DNA of 64,000 nt from Streptomyces sclerotialus (GTDB lineage Bacteria > Actinomycetota > Actinomycetes > Streptomycetales > Streptomycetaceae): positions 5,828,001-5,892,000 of the forward strand of contig NZ_JBFOHP010000002.1 in assembly GCF_040907265.1 (NCBI RefSeq), read 5' to 3'. Shown piece by piece: positions 1 to 8,003 of the stretch. The first letter of the stretch is position 1. Every line of letters begins with the position of its first letter. The position numbers and the translations under genes were made by a program. Below the pieces are notes generated by a model. It saw only the letters and a list, made by a program, of their open reading frames with translations, did not search any database and was not told the DNA's origin.

Positions 1-1513
1 TGATGAGGGTCAGCTGCCGCTCGATCAGGCCCTGGTTACGGCGCGAGAGATTGGTGAAGATCGCGTTGACGTTGCCCCGCAGCAGCGCCTGCTCGGCGGC
101 GAGCCGCACGGCCTCGCGGTGGACCTGGTCGAACGCCCGCGCGACCTCGCCGATCTCATCGGTGGTGTTGATCGGGATCGGCTTGATCCGGGTGTCGACC
201 CGGCCCGGGTCCGTACGGGAGAGCTGGTCGACCAGCATCGGCAGCCGCTGCTCGGCGATGCCGAAGGCGGCGGTGCGCAGCTCCTGCATGTTGCGGGTCA
301 TCGAGCGCGCCATCATGCCCGCGATGAGGAAGGCGATGATCAGCGCGCCCAGGGCGACGCCGGAGTCCACGAAGGTGGTCTGCTGCGCGTCCGAGGAGAT
401 CTGCGCGGCCTCGGCCACCGCCTTGTCGGCGAGGTCCTTCTCGATGCCCCGGTACATGTCGAACTTGCCGGTGGCCGCCGTGTACCAGGTCTTCGGGGTG
501 ATGCCCTTGGCGGCGAGCAACTGCGGCGAGGCGCCGGAGGAGATCGCCTGGACCATCTGGTCCATGGTCGGCGGGGCCTGGAAGGCGCGGCCGGCGGCGG
601 CGGCCTGCTTCTTGGCCTGCGCCGCCTGCTGCTGGGCCTTCTTCTGCAGCGCGGCGGAGTCCTTCTTCAGGCGCGCCACGTCCTCCGGGGTGCCGCCGGA
701 GGTGTACTCGCCGATGGCGATGCCCTCCAGGTAGGCGTACGACGCGTAGGCGGTCAGCTGCTTCTTGCGCTCCTTGGCGTTCGTCGCCGGGTGTACCAGC
801 AGGTGGGTGCCGATGGAGCGCTGGAGGGACGTGGCGGCCTTGGCCAGCGAGACCGCGTAGACCGTACGGCCGTAGGAGGTGATGTTGCCGGTGCCCAGCC
901 CCAGCTCGTTGGAGAACTCCATCAGCGGGTGCTGGACCTCGGTGTAGCCCTCCTCGGTCTGCACGCCGCTGAGCTGCGAGGTGTAGGCGGCCTTGCGCAG
1001 CGCGTCGAGCTTGGGCTCGACCTTCTCGAAGACCGCGAGGCGGCGCTTGAGGCCCGGCTTGTCGGGCATGTTCTTGACCGCGTCGTGGAAGTCGGCGGCG
1101 GCGGCGTCGGTGTCGGCACGCGCGTCCCGGACGGCCGGGTCGTTCTGCTTGCCCTGGAGGAGCGGCGCCGCGGTGCGGTCCCGCTCGTCGACGAGGGCCT
1201 GGCCGTAGGCGGCGGCCGCCTGGACCAGCTTCGCGGTGTTCTCGGCGTCCTGCGCCTCGTTCCAGGTGGAGACCGAGGTGTTCACGCGCAGCCCGGCGAA
1301 GATCAGCGCCAGGATGACGGGGAGCAGCAGGATCGCGTTCAGCCGGGTCGCCACGCGCCAGTTGCGCGGGGACAGCCGGTTGCCGCTCACCGGCTGGGCG
1401 GTCAGCGGACTTTCAGGCGCGTCGGTAGGCGACGCCGTATGACGCGGCGGCGGTGTGAAGTTGCCCCGCTGCGCCGCCTGCTGCGGCGCGGGGCCCGACT
1501 TGCTTCGCCTCAC
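1..1513 (-). CDS. cvnA: Conservon-type sensor histidine kinase (second CvnA), 3' end beyond the left edge
   Basis: The minus-strand frame from a GTG at 1513 stays open to the window edge. It codes for a paralogue of the complete CvnA kinase further right: an N-terminal membrane segment just after the NWRVATRL motif, a long extracytoplasmic helical region like the nitrate/nitrite-sensing (NIT) domain, a second membrane segment near residue 400, a HAMP-like stretch, and the start of the kinase core (NAIFTNLSRRNQGLIERQL). The ATP-binding half is off the window. The GTG start is preceded by GAGAGG at suitable spacing and gives a basic, Gln/Ala-rich cytoplasmic leader. The gene lies about 330 bases downstream of the cvnD stop in the same direction, so a second conservon probably continues to the left. 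In the conservon family this kinase works at the membrane with a roadblock protein, a DUF742 protein and a GTPase. The signal it senses is unknown. Confidence 0.85.
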   Translation of the reverse strand, partial: MRRSKSGPAPQQAAQRGNFTPPPRHTASPTDAPESPLTAQPVSGNRLSPRNWRVATRLNAILLLPVILALIFAGLRVNTSVSTWNEAQDAENTAKLVQAAAAYGQALVDERDRTAAPLLQGKQNDPAVRDARADTDAAAADFHDAVKNMPDKPGLKRRLAVFEKVEPKLDALRKAAYTSQLSGVQTEEGYTEVQHPLMEFSNELGLGTGNITSYGRTVYAVSLAKAATSLQRSIGTHLLVHPATNAKERKKQLTAYASYAYLEGIAIGEYTSGGTPEDVARLKKDSAALQKKAQQQAAQAKKQAAAAGRAFQAPPTMDQMVQAISSGASPQLLAAKGITPKTWYTAATGKFDMYRGIEKDLADKAVAEAAQISSDAQQTTFVDSGVALGALIIAFLIAGMMARSMTRNMQELRTAAFGIAEQRLPMLVDQLSRTDPGRVDTRIKPIPINTTDEIGEVARAFDQVHREAVRLAAEQALLRGNVNAIFTNLSRRNQGLIERQLTLI

Positions 1514-1592
1514 TCGACCAACAACCTCTCGGCGCCGGCACGTATCTCGCTGTGCCGTTTCGTTCTGGGCGTTACCTACTCCGGAGTTCAGC

Positions 1593-1604
1593 GAATTCCA
1601 GCAC
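1593..1604 (-). promoter_or_regulatory. Element shared by both cvnA upstream regions (copy 2)
   Basis: GTGCTGGAATTC on the minus strand, 80-91 bases upstream of the GTG of the second cvnA. The identical 12-mer occurs at 7295-7306 upstream of the first cvnA. In both places GGAAT is followed after 17-19 bases by GT, which loosely resembles an ECF-sigma promoter. The function is inferred only from the repetition. Confidence 0.35.
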
Positions 1605-1781
1605 GTCAGGGCCGCGCGTTCCAAACAGTGCGCACAAGATGAGCAAGGCCCGTGGGGCGCCAGATAAAAGGGGCGTTAAGGGCGAGGCGCGGCAAAAGAC
1701 GGGGACAAAGTGAACACAGTGAAGCCAGCTGTGCGCATCCGGTGTCGAGGTCCCCGGATTTCTCTGTCGAAACGTTATGAA

Positions 1782-1823
1782 CGCCGGGGCCCGGCGTGTC
1801 CAAGGACACAGCGCACCCCGGCG
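1782..1823 (-). terminator. Stem-loop after cvnD
   Basis: Two nested inverted repeats. The outer arms are CGCCGGGG (1782-1789) and CCCCGGCG (1816-1823). Inside is GTGTCC-AA-GGACAC (1796-1809). It lies 21 bases past the cvnD stop, as expected for a factor-independent terminator in a high-GC genome. There is no clear T tract. Confidence 0.5.
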
Positions 1824-1843
1824 CAACTGTCAGCGCGGAAGCG

Positions 1844-2422
1844 CTACTTGAGCCGGGCCATCAGGGCGTGCTCGACGAGCGTGATGAGGGCGGCCTTGGC
1901 CTCGCTGCGGTGCCGCGCGTCGGTGGTGATGATCGGCGTGTCGGGGCCGATCTGCAGCGCTTCCCGCACCTCGTCGGGGGTGTACGGCTGCGCTCCGTCG
2001 AAGCCGTTCAGCGCGATCACGAACGGCAGCCCGCTGTTCTCGAAGTAGTCGACCGCGGGGAAGCAGTCGGCGAGCCGGCGGGTGTCGACCAGCACCACGG
2101 CGCCGATCGCACCGCGGACCAGATCGTCCCACATGAACCAGAAACGGTCCTGGCCGGGCGTGCCGAAGAGATAAAGAATCAAATCCTGATCGAGGGTGAT
2201 ACGCCCGAAATCCATGGCGACGGTGGTCGTCGTCTTGTCCTGGACGTGACTGAGATCGTCGATGCCCGCCGAAGCGGAGGTCATCACGGCCTCGGTACGC
2301 AGCGGATTGATTTCGGAAACCGCCCCGACGAAGGTGGTTTTGCCCACGCCGAAACCGCCCGCCACCACGATCTTCGCGGACGTGGTCGAACGGGACTCGG
2401 CCTCAGAGCTTGCGAAGTCCAC
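1844..2422 (-). CDS. cvnD: Conservon GTP-binding protein CvnD
   Basis: A 192-residue small GTPase of the conservon type. The P-loop GGFGVGKT lies at residues 22-29 and the switch-II motif GTPGQ near residue 87. The base-recognition position reads NGFD instead of the canonical NKxD. In characterised conservons this protein binds guanine nucleotide and associates at the membrane with the CvnA kinase and the roadblock partner, a bacterial parallel to eukaryotic G-protein modules. The GTG start at 2422 lies inside the end of cvnC (20-base overlap), which implies translational coupling. It is the last gene of the four-gene operon, and a stem-loop follows the stop. Confidence 0.92.
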   Translation of the reverse strand: MDFASSEAESRSTTSAKIVVAGGFGVGKTTFVGAVSEINPLRTEAVMTSASAGIDDLSHVQDKTTTTVAMDFGRITLDQDLILYLFGTPGQDRFWFMWDDLVRGAIGAVVLVDTRRLADCFPAVDYFENSGLPFVIALNGFDGAQPYTPDEVREALQIGPDTPIITTDARHRSEAKAALITLVEHALMARLK

Positions 2423-2810
2423 TGAGCACCCTCTCCAGCAAGGTCACATCGGGCGTGCCGCCGGCCTCACCGCTGCCGCCGGGCTGGTGGATCGCCACCA
2501 TGCCGGCCTCGGCCAGGTCGGCGACCAGGATTCTGGCCACCCCCAGCGGTATGTGGAGCAGCGCGGAGACCTCGGCCACCGACTTCACCTCGGCGCACAG
2601 CTGGCAGATGCGCTGGTGCTCCGGCAGCAGCCCGGGCAGCTGGGAGGGATCCGCCGTGGTGCTGACCAGCGCCTCGATGGCGAGCTGGTAGCGCGGCCGG
2701 GTCCGGCCTCCGGTCATCGCGTACGGGCGGACCAGTGGCTGGTCGCCCCCGTCACCGTACGGCTGGCTGGTATCGCCGTACGGGCCGGGCGAGGCGGGTG
2801 GCGGGGTCAT
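2403..2810 (-). CDS. cvnC: Conservon DUF742 protein CvnC
   Basis: A 135-residue DUF742 protein. A Pro/Gly/Tyr-rich N-terminus (about residues 1-30) precedes a compact helical domain with the family signature: RPRYQLAIEALV, LLPEHQRIC and a winged-helix-like PLGVARILVADLAEAGMV. The ATG at 2810 has an excellent ribosome site (GGAGGACCC directly upstream). It sits between the roadblock gene (80-base gap) and cvnD (20-base overlap), the standard order of a conservon. The biochemical role of DUF742 is not established. The winged-helix look suggests protein or DNA binding, which is only an inference. Confidence 0.92.
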   Translation of the reverse strand: MTPPPASPGPYGDTSQPYGDGGDQPLVRPYAMTGGRTRPRYQLAIEALVSTTADPSQLPGLLPEHQRICQLCAEVKSVAEVSALLHIPLGVARILVADLAEAGMVAIHQPGGSGEAGGTPDVTLLERVLSGLRKL

Positions 2811-2889
2811 GGGTCCTCCGGGCTGGACAACTGGCTGTCGTCGGGTCGGGCCGGTGGGGGGAACTGCGGCACGTGGGTTCGGTGGTGGA

Positions 2890-3303
2890 TCAGTTGAGCA
2901 GGCTGCCCTGCAGTTCCGCGCGCAGGTCCGGTGTGAGGACGCCCCCCGCGCGGTCGACGAGCAGGGCCATCTCGTAACCGACGAGGCCGATGTCGCACTC
3001 GGGGTGCGCCAGTACGGCCAGCGACGATCCGTCGGAGATCGACATGAGGAAGAGGAAGCCGCGCTCCATCTCCACCACGGTCTGGTTGACGTTCCCGCCT
3101 TCGAAGATGCGGGAGGCGCCGGATGTCAGGGAGGTGAGCCCGGAGGCCACCGCGGCGAGCTGGTCGGCCCGGTCCCGCGGGAAGCCCTCGGACATCGCGA
3201 GCAGCAGACCGTCCACCGAGACGACCACCGTGTGGGAGACACCGGGGGTGTTCTCCACGAAATTGGTGATCAACCAGTTCAGGTTCTGCGCCGCCTGGCT
3301 CAT
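2890..3303 (-). CDS. cvnB: Conservon roadblock/LC7 protein CvnB
   Basis: A 137-residue roadblock/LC7-domain protein beginning MSQAAQNLNWLITNF. This fold typically acts as a dimeric regulator of small GTPases, and in conservons it is the expected partner of CvnD. I chose the ATG at 3303. A TTG at 3312 is an in-frame alternative adding three residues and would directly abut the cvnA stop (3313-3315). The near-zero spacing to cvnA and the shared direction place it in one operon. The body shows the alternating strand/helix pattern typical of the family (TVVVSVDGLLLAMSEGF, ERGFLFLMSISDGSSLAVL). Confidence 0.92.
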   Translation of the reverse strand: MSQAAQNLNWLITNFVENTPGVSHTVVVSVDGLLLAMSEGFPRDRADQLAAVASGLTSLTSGASRIFEGGNVNQTVVEMERGFLFLMSISDGSSLAVLAHPECDIGLVGYEMALLVDRAGGVLTPDLRAELQGSLLN

Positions 3304-3312
3304 CGGACTCAA

Positions 3313-6300
3313 CTAACGCTCCTGCTGGTGAGTGGGGTCCACGAGGGGGTGCGTGCCGGTGTGCCCGGCCTGCCGGCCCTGCTGGATTCCCCGGCGGAGA
3401 TTGGTCAGCCGGCCGCGCACGTCGTCGGGTGCACGGGAGACCTGCGGACCGCCCGGACGTTGTTCCTGCTGTGCGGTGCCCGCGACGAGGTTGGCCCGCG
3501 GGACGCGGCGCGGCAGGCCCGAGGTGGTGACCCCGCCGGCCGCCGGCTGCCGGACCTGCTCGGCCCGGCGCCACACGTCGTCGTTGGGCGAGGAACGCCA
3601 CTGGGCCTGCGCCTGAGCGCCGCTGCCGGCCGGCTCGCGCCGCGGCAGCCGCGGGGCCTCGGGGGCGCTCTGCGGGCGGCTCGGGGCTTCCTGTGCCGCG
3701 CTGCCGCCCGGCTGGGTGAACCAGTTCGACTCGATCGTGTCGAAGATCGGCGTACGGCCGTCACCGCCCGCGCCGCGCGGCGCGGGGCCGCCGAGCAGGT
3801 CGGCGTCGTCCGGCGCGGTGTGCGGCTGCTGCTGCAGCGGGACCTCGCCGGTCCGGGAACCGCGCCCGAAGGCGTCCTCCCGCCCGAAGGCGTCCTCCCG
3901 GCCGAAGGAGTCCTCGCGACCGAAGGAGCCGTCCCGGCCGAACGCGTCGTCGCGCCCGAAGGAGTCGTCGCGCCCGAAGGAGTCCGCGTCGTACGCCTGG
4001 CCGCCGCGCGCCGGGGCCTCCTCGCCGCGGGCGGGCGCCGGAGCGCTCTCCTCGGCGGGACGGCCGTCCTGCGCCGACTGCGGGGCGAACTCGCCGCTCC
4101 ACATGGGGCTGGTGGGCCCGGCGGGCGCCGGCGGAGGCGTGGGGGCCTCCTCGGCGGGCTGCCCGGACGACGGGGCCGACGGCAGCGCGAACTCGCCGCT
4201 CCACATCGGCCGGCCGCCCTGCGCCGGGACACCGTCGCCGGCCGGGGCGCCGGCGCCGGGGCGCGGGCCCTGGAAGTCGGGACGCTCGAACTGCGCCGTG
4301 TCACCGGGCCCGCCGGCCGCCGGCCGCGGGAACTGACCGGTGCTCTCCGGGCGCTCGTACTGACCGGTGGTGTCCGGGCGCTCGTACTGCTCGGTGGTCT
4401 CCGCACGGCCGTACCGGCCGGTCGTCTCCGGCTCCTCGTGGCCGCGCGGGTGGTCCTCCTGGCCGCGCCGGGGCGCCAGCGGCCAGTCGTCGGCCGCCTC
4501 GCCACGCTCGCGCCGCGCACCCCAGTTGGAGCCGGGCTGCTGCGGGGCGGCGCTGTCCGGGCCGGCCGGGCCGCCGGTCAGCTCGCCGGCCGGGCTCCGG
4601 GTGGGCAGCTGCGGGCGCTCGCCGCGCGGCGCGGGCGCGCCGGTGGGCGGGGCGACGGTCGGCTGGTGGCTCGCGGCCGGCGGCCGGCCCTGCTCGGCAC
4701 CGCGCACCGGCAGCGAGGGCCGGTCCTGGCCGGCGGGGGCCGCCGGCCGGCTGCCGAAGGCGTCGTTGTTCTGCGGACGGGCCGGGGCACCGGGCGCGCC
4801 ACCGGGAGCACCGCCGGGCGCGCCCGCGCCGGGGCGGGTGGGCAGCGCCGTACGGGGGCCCGCGCCGACCTGGCCGCGCGGCTGGAGACCCGCGAGGCGG
4901 CTGGTGTGCTGGCCGCCCTCACCGGCACCGCGGCCGCCCGCGGGCTTGCCGGACTTGCCGCCCTGGCCGGGCTTCTTGCCCGCGCCGCCGCTCTGCGCGA
5001 CGTCCACCGGCAGCATGACCAGGGCCGTCGTACCGCCGGAGTCCGAGGGACGGAGCTGGACGCGGATGCCGTGCCGCAGGGACAGGCGGCCGACCACGAA
5101 CAGACCCATCCGGCGGGACACCGAGACGTCCACGGTGGGCGGGCTGGCCAGCCGCTCGTTGATCGCCGACAGGTCCTCGGGGGAGAGGCCGATGCCGGTG
5201 TCGTGGATCTCGACCAGGACCCGGCCGTCGGGCAGCGCGTGACCGGTCACCTTGACCTTGGTCTGCGGCGAGGAGAACGAGGTGGCGTTCTCCAGCAGCT
5301 CGGCGAGGAGGTGCACGAGGTCGTTGACGACGCGGCCCGCGACCTCGGTGGTCGGCACCGCGCTCAGTTCGATGCGCTCGTACTGCTCCACCTCGGAGGC
5401 GGCGGCGCGCAGGACGTCGACCAGCGGGACCGGGCGGGTCCAGCGGCGGCCCGGCTCCTCGCCCGCGAGGACGAGGAGGTTCTCGCCGTTACGGCGCATG
5501 CGGGTCGCGAGGTGGTCGAGCTTGAAGAGCGAGGAGAGCTGGTCGGGGTCGGCCTCGCGGGACTCCAGCTCCGAGATGAGCGACAGCTGCCGCTGGATGA
5601 GGCCCTGGCTGCGGCGCGAGAGGTTGGTGAACATCGCGTTGACGTTGCCCCGCAGCAGCGCCTGCTCGGACGCCAGCCGGACGGCCTCGCGGTGCACCTC
5701 GTCGAACGCCGTGGCCACCTTCCCGATCTCGTCCCGGCTGTGCACGCCGACGGACTCGACGGAGGTGTCGACCTCCTGCGGGTCGGCCTCGGAGAGCTGC
5801 TTGACCAGCTCGGGCAGCCGCTTCTGGGAGACGGTCTGCGCGGTGTCCTGGAGGCGGCGCAGCGAGCGGACCATGGAGCGGGAGACGACGAACGCGCCGA
5901 CCAGCGAGATGCCCAGGACGAGCAGGATCACCGCACCGTTGACGAGGGCGCCGGTGGTGGCGTCGTTGCGCAGCTCGCGGGACTTCTGCTCCATCTGGGA
6001 GAGCAGCGTCGTCTCGATGCGCGACATCAGGCTGATCTTGTTGGTGTCGAGGTCGTACCAGTCCAGGTACGACATCTCCTCACCGCGGATGCCCGACTCG
6101 GTCTTGAAGCTGCGGTCCGCGAAGGAGTTCGCGTGCTCGATGTCGTCGTTGCCGCTGTCCAGGCCCTCCATGAGGGAGGCGGCGCCGGGGTAGATGTTCG
6201 AGAACCGCTTGAGCGCGGACTCCTCGTTGTCCTCGGCGGTACGGCCGGCCAGCCGGTCGTTGGCGGAGAGGTGCGCGTGGCCCTTGTGGGCCAGACCGGC

Positions 6301-7101
6301 ACTGACGAAGGCCCGCTGCATCGACGCGTACTCCTTGGCGGAGGAGAACGCGGCCAGCGAGCGGGTGCTCTGGATCATCTCCGGGTTGCTGGTCGCCTGC
6401 GCCATGTCCTGGGAGAGCGCGAGCAGGGAGGTGATGAGCTGGTTGTACGCGCTGATCGTCTGGGCGACGTTCTCCTTGTCGGAGTACGCCTTGTTGCGCA
6501 CCTCGTTCAGGGTGCCCAGCTGGCGCTGGATGTCGACGATCGTGGCGCGGACGCCGGCCATGGAGCCGCGCGCCGAGTCGATGTCGTCGGTGTGCTCCTT
6601 GAACGACTTGACCGCGCGGTCCGTCTCCTCGCGCGGCGCCACGACATCGGTGTCGTCCTTGGTGTTGCCCGAGCCGGCCAGCGGGCCCGCCGAGCGGTCC
6701 CGCTCCTCCTGGAGCGCGTCGGCGAGCTCGGTGGCCTGCCGCGTCATCTCCGTCAGGAGCTGCATGCGGTCCAGCTGGTCCATGTTGTCCAGCTCGCTGC
6801 TGATCCGCAGGCCGCCCAGCGTGGTGGCGGCGACCACGGGCAGCGCGATCAGAGAGACCAGGCGTGTGCTGATGCGCCAGTTGCGCAGCGACAGACGGGC
6901 CCCGGGGCCCGTGGGGCCCTTGGCCTTGGGGCGCTCGGCGGCGGAGTCGCCGGCCGGCGCCGGGTCGGTCCGGTCGGTCGGCAAGGTGCCGCTCGCCGGA
7001 CCGTTGCTCTGGGCGCGCTGCTGCGAGGAGGCGCGGTCGGTCCCGCCGCGCAGCTCCGGGTCAGCCGCAGCGCTGCCATCCCTCTTGAAACGTCCCTGCA
7101 C
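3313..7101 (-). CDS. cvnA: Conservon sensor histidine kinase CvnA (nitrate/nitrite-sensing-like)
   Basis: A 1262-residue membrane kinase. The GTG at 7101 (VQGRFKRDG) is preferred: AGAGG lies upstream, and the in-frame extension to 7434 looks non-coding. The order is: disordered head; membrane segment at about residues 75-95 (LVSLIALPVVAATTLGG); NIT-like helical sensor at about 100-375; second membrane segment at about 382-408; HAMP; H-box LDHLATRMRRN near 528; N-box LLENATSFS near 600; G-box HDTGIGL. A Pro/Gly/Ala-rich tail of some 500 residues follows, with short repeats: seven hexads of the DSFGRD type, several TTGQYERP units and two PMWSGEFA boxes. Family knowledge: CvnA phosphorylation and partner proteins are poorly defined, and no response regulator is adjacent. 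It is the first gene of the cvnABCD operon. Confidence 0.92.
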   Translation of the reverse strand: MQGRFKRDGSAAADPELRGGTDRASSQQRAQSNGPASGTLPTDRTDPAPAGDSAAERPKAKGPTGPGARLSLRNWRISTRLVSLIALPVVAATTLGGLRISSELDNMDQLDRMQLLTEMTRQATELADALQEERDRSAGPLAGSGNTKDDTDVVAPREETDRAVKSFKEHTDDIDSARGSMAGVRATIVDIQRQLGTLNEVRNKAYSDKENVAQTISAYNQLITSLLALSQDMAQATSNPEMIQSTRSLAAFSSAKEYASMQRAFVSAGLAHKGHAHLSANDRLAGRTAEDNEESALKRFSNIYPGAASLMEGLDSGNDDIEHANSFADRSFKTESGIRGEEMSYLDWYDLDTNKISLMSRIETTLLSQMEQKSRELRNDATTGALVNGAVILLVLGISLVGAFVVSRSMVRSLRRLQDTAQTVSQKRLPELVKQLSEADPQEVDTSVESVGVHSRDEIGKVATAFDEVHREAVRLASEQALLRGNVNAMFTNLSRRSQGLIQRQLSLISELESREADPDQLSSLFKLDHLATRMRRNGENLLVLAGEEPGRRWTRPVPLVDVLRAAASEVEQYERIELSAVPTTEVAGRVVNDLVHLLAELLENATSFSSPQTKVKVTGHALPDGRVLVEIHDTGIGLSPEDLSAINERLASPPTVDVSVSRRMGLFVVGRLSLRHGIRVQLRPSDSGGTTALVMLPVDVAQSGGAGKKPGQGGKSGKPAGGRGAGEGGQHTSRLAGLQPRGQVGAGPRTALPTRPGAGAPGGAPGGAPGAPARPQNNDAFGSRPAAPAGQDRPSLPVRGAEQGRPPAASHQPTVAPPTGAPAPRGERPQLPTRSPAGELTGGPAGPDSAAPQQPGSNWGARRERGEAADDWPLAPRRGQEDHPRGHEEPETTGRYGRAETTEQYERPDTTGQYERPESTGQFPRPAAGGPGDTAQFERPDFQGPRPGAGAPAGDGVPAQGGRPMWSGEFALPSAPSSGQPAEEAPTPPPAPAGPTSPMWSGEFAPQSAQDGRPAEESAPAPARGEEAPARGGQAYDADSFGRDDSFGRDDAFGRDGSFGREDSFGREDAFGREDAFGRGSRTGEVPLQQQPHTAPDDADLLGGPAPRGAGGDGRTPIFDTIESNWFTQPGGSAAQEAPSRPQSAPEAPRLPRREPAGSGAQAQAQWRSSPNDDVWRRAEQVRQPAAGGVTTSGLPRRVPRANLVAGTAQQEQRPGGPQVSRAPDDVRGRLTNLRRGIQQGRQAGHTGTHPLVDPTHQQER
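3853..3992 (-). repeat. Hexad repeat tract in the CvnA tail
   Basis: About seven 18-base units encode consecutive hexapeptides of the form D-[SA]-F-G-R-[DE]. The units differ by single bases, so the repeat is recognisable at both DNA and protein level. It lies in the disordered C-terminal extension after the kinase domain and could vary in length between strains. Confidence 0.7.
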
Positions 7102-7697
7102 TAGCGTCGCAACCTCTGGACCAGGCGTCCCTCCGCGGTACGGCGGGACGGTGTCGAGTCGTAGGGGGCCGCGGGCCCCATGGCGGTCGTGAGTGTGACC
7201 GGTGGACTGCTCCCTCTGGCGAAGAGAGCGGCACCCACCGCGCGGCGCTGCTGTGCGCCCCCTGCGCGCCGTGTGAAACATGCGGCGGTCCGGGGAATTC
7301 CAGCACAGTGCCGGAGCGGCAACAAGAGCGGAGCCCCTGGCTGTGACATGTGTGACGCAATGTATGGAGTGAGTAACGAGTCGTAGAAGCGACTGCCCCT
7401 TATTACGGACTTTTGTGGGCGTTCCGGTCGCCATAGCGCGTCACCCCCGGTGCGGTAAAGGGGAGTGGAACGTGCGCTTCGATCCGCCAATGTCCGTTTC
7501 GCCAACGGTTTTCGATCATGAAAATTGCGGCATTTGCCACACTGTTCGTGAGCAAACTCACATGATGATCGTCGACTTGGCCGCCCTGCGCACGGGAATG
7601 GCGCGCATAGCCTTGCCCTTTACAAGGGTGTCGCAATCGCCCAGCGGCACCTGATCGGCAACGACCACCACACGCGAGATACGCGAGGCATTCCGCA
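7102..7697. other. Long divergent intergenic region, cvnA operon / peptide gene
   Basis: About 600 bases between the cvnA start and the small gene at 7698. It is less GC-rich than its surroundings, especially around 7490-7560. Open frames here lack coding character and family resemblance. It carries the shared cvnA element at 7295-7306 and presumably the promoters of both flanking units. No stable hairpin or RNA gene was recognised. Confidence 0.5.
7295..7306 (-). promoter_or_regulatory. Element shared by both cvnA upstream regions (copy 1)
   Basis: GTGCTGGAATTC on the minus strand, about 194-205 bases upstream of the chosen cvnA start, identical to 1593-1604. GGAAT is followed after 17 bases by GTTTC, compatible with an ECF-type -35/-10 pair. 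If real, the leader of cvnA would be long. Confidence 0.35.
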
Positions 7698-7883
7698 GTG
7701 AAGACGACGATGATGTTCCGCTCCATAGCCAACCCGCGGCGCACGACCCTGGCGCACCTGAAGGACGCCGAGGACCTGCAGACCGCACCGGCCGAGGACG
7801 CCGCCCAGCCGGAGCACGCCGTCGAGCTGCCCACGCAGACCGCCAACCCCCGCCGCACCGTCCTGATGGACGCGCCCGAGTAG
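7698..7883 (+). CDS. Small peptide with duplicated ANPRRT motif
   Basis: A 61-residue protein that I cannot assign to a named family. It contains two copies of an octapeptide, ANPRRTTL (residues 11-18) and ANPRRTVL (49-56), separated by an acidic, Ala/Glu/Pro-rich linker. The two copies use different codons, so the match is held at protein level. The GTG at 7698 has a weak GAGG upstream; ATG codons at 7710 and 7713 are alternatives. It stands alone, 120 bases before the FAH-family gene on the same strand, after a long regulatory-looking gap. It could be a small regulatory protein or a precursor peptide, but no modification enzyme lies next to it. Confidence 0.6.
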   Translation: MKTTMMFRSIANPRRTTLAHLKDAEDLQTAPAEDAAQPEHAVELPTQTANPRRTVLMDAPE

Positions 7884-8003
7884 GACGCGCCGCACAAAAC
7901 GGGGCAGCACGCCCCGTACAAAAAGGACAGAGGGCGGGCCGCCGACCCGCGATAGCCTGGGGTGTCCACTCCCGGTAAGAGATCAAGAGGGGCAGCGGCT
8001 TCC

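Larger units (their letters stand above)
1514..1843. other. Intergenic region between cvnD and the second cvnA
   Basis: I see no credible gene here. The right part holds a stem-loop just after the cvnD stop. The left part holds the 12-base element GTGCTGGAATTC (minus strand, 1593-1604), which also occurs upstream of the first cvnA. The rest should be the 5' leader and promoter of the second conservon. Confidence 0.5.
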
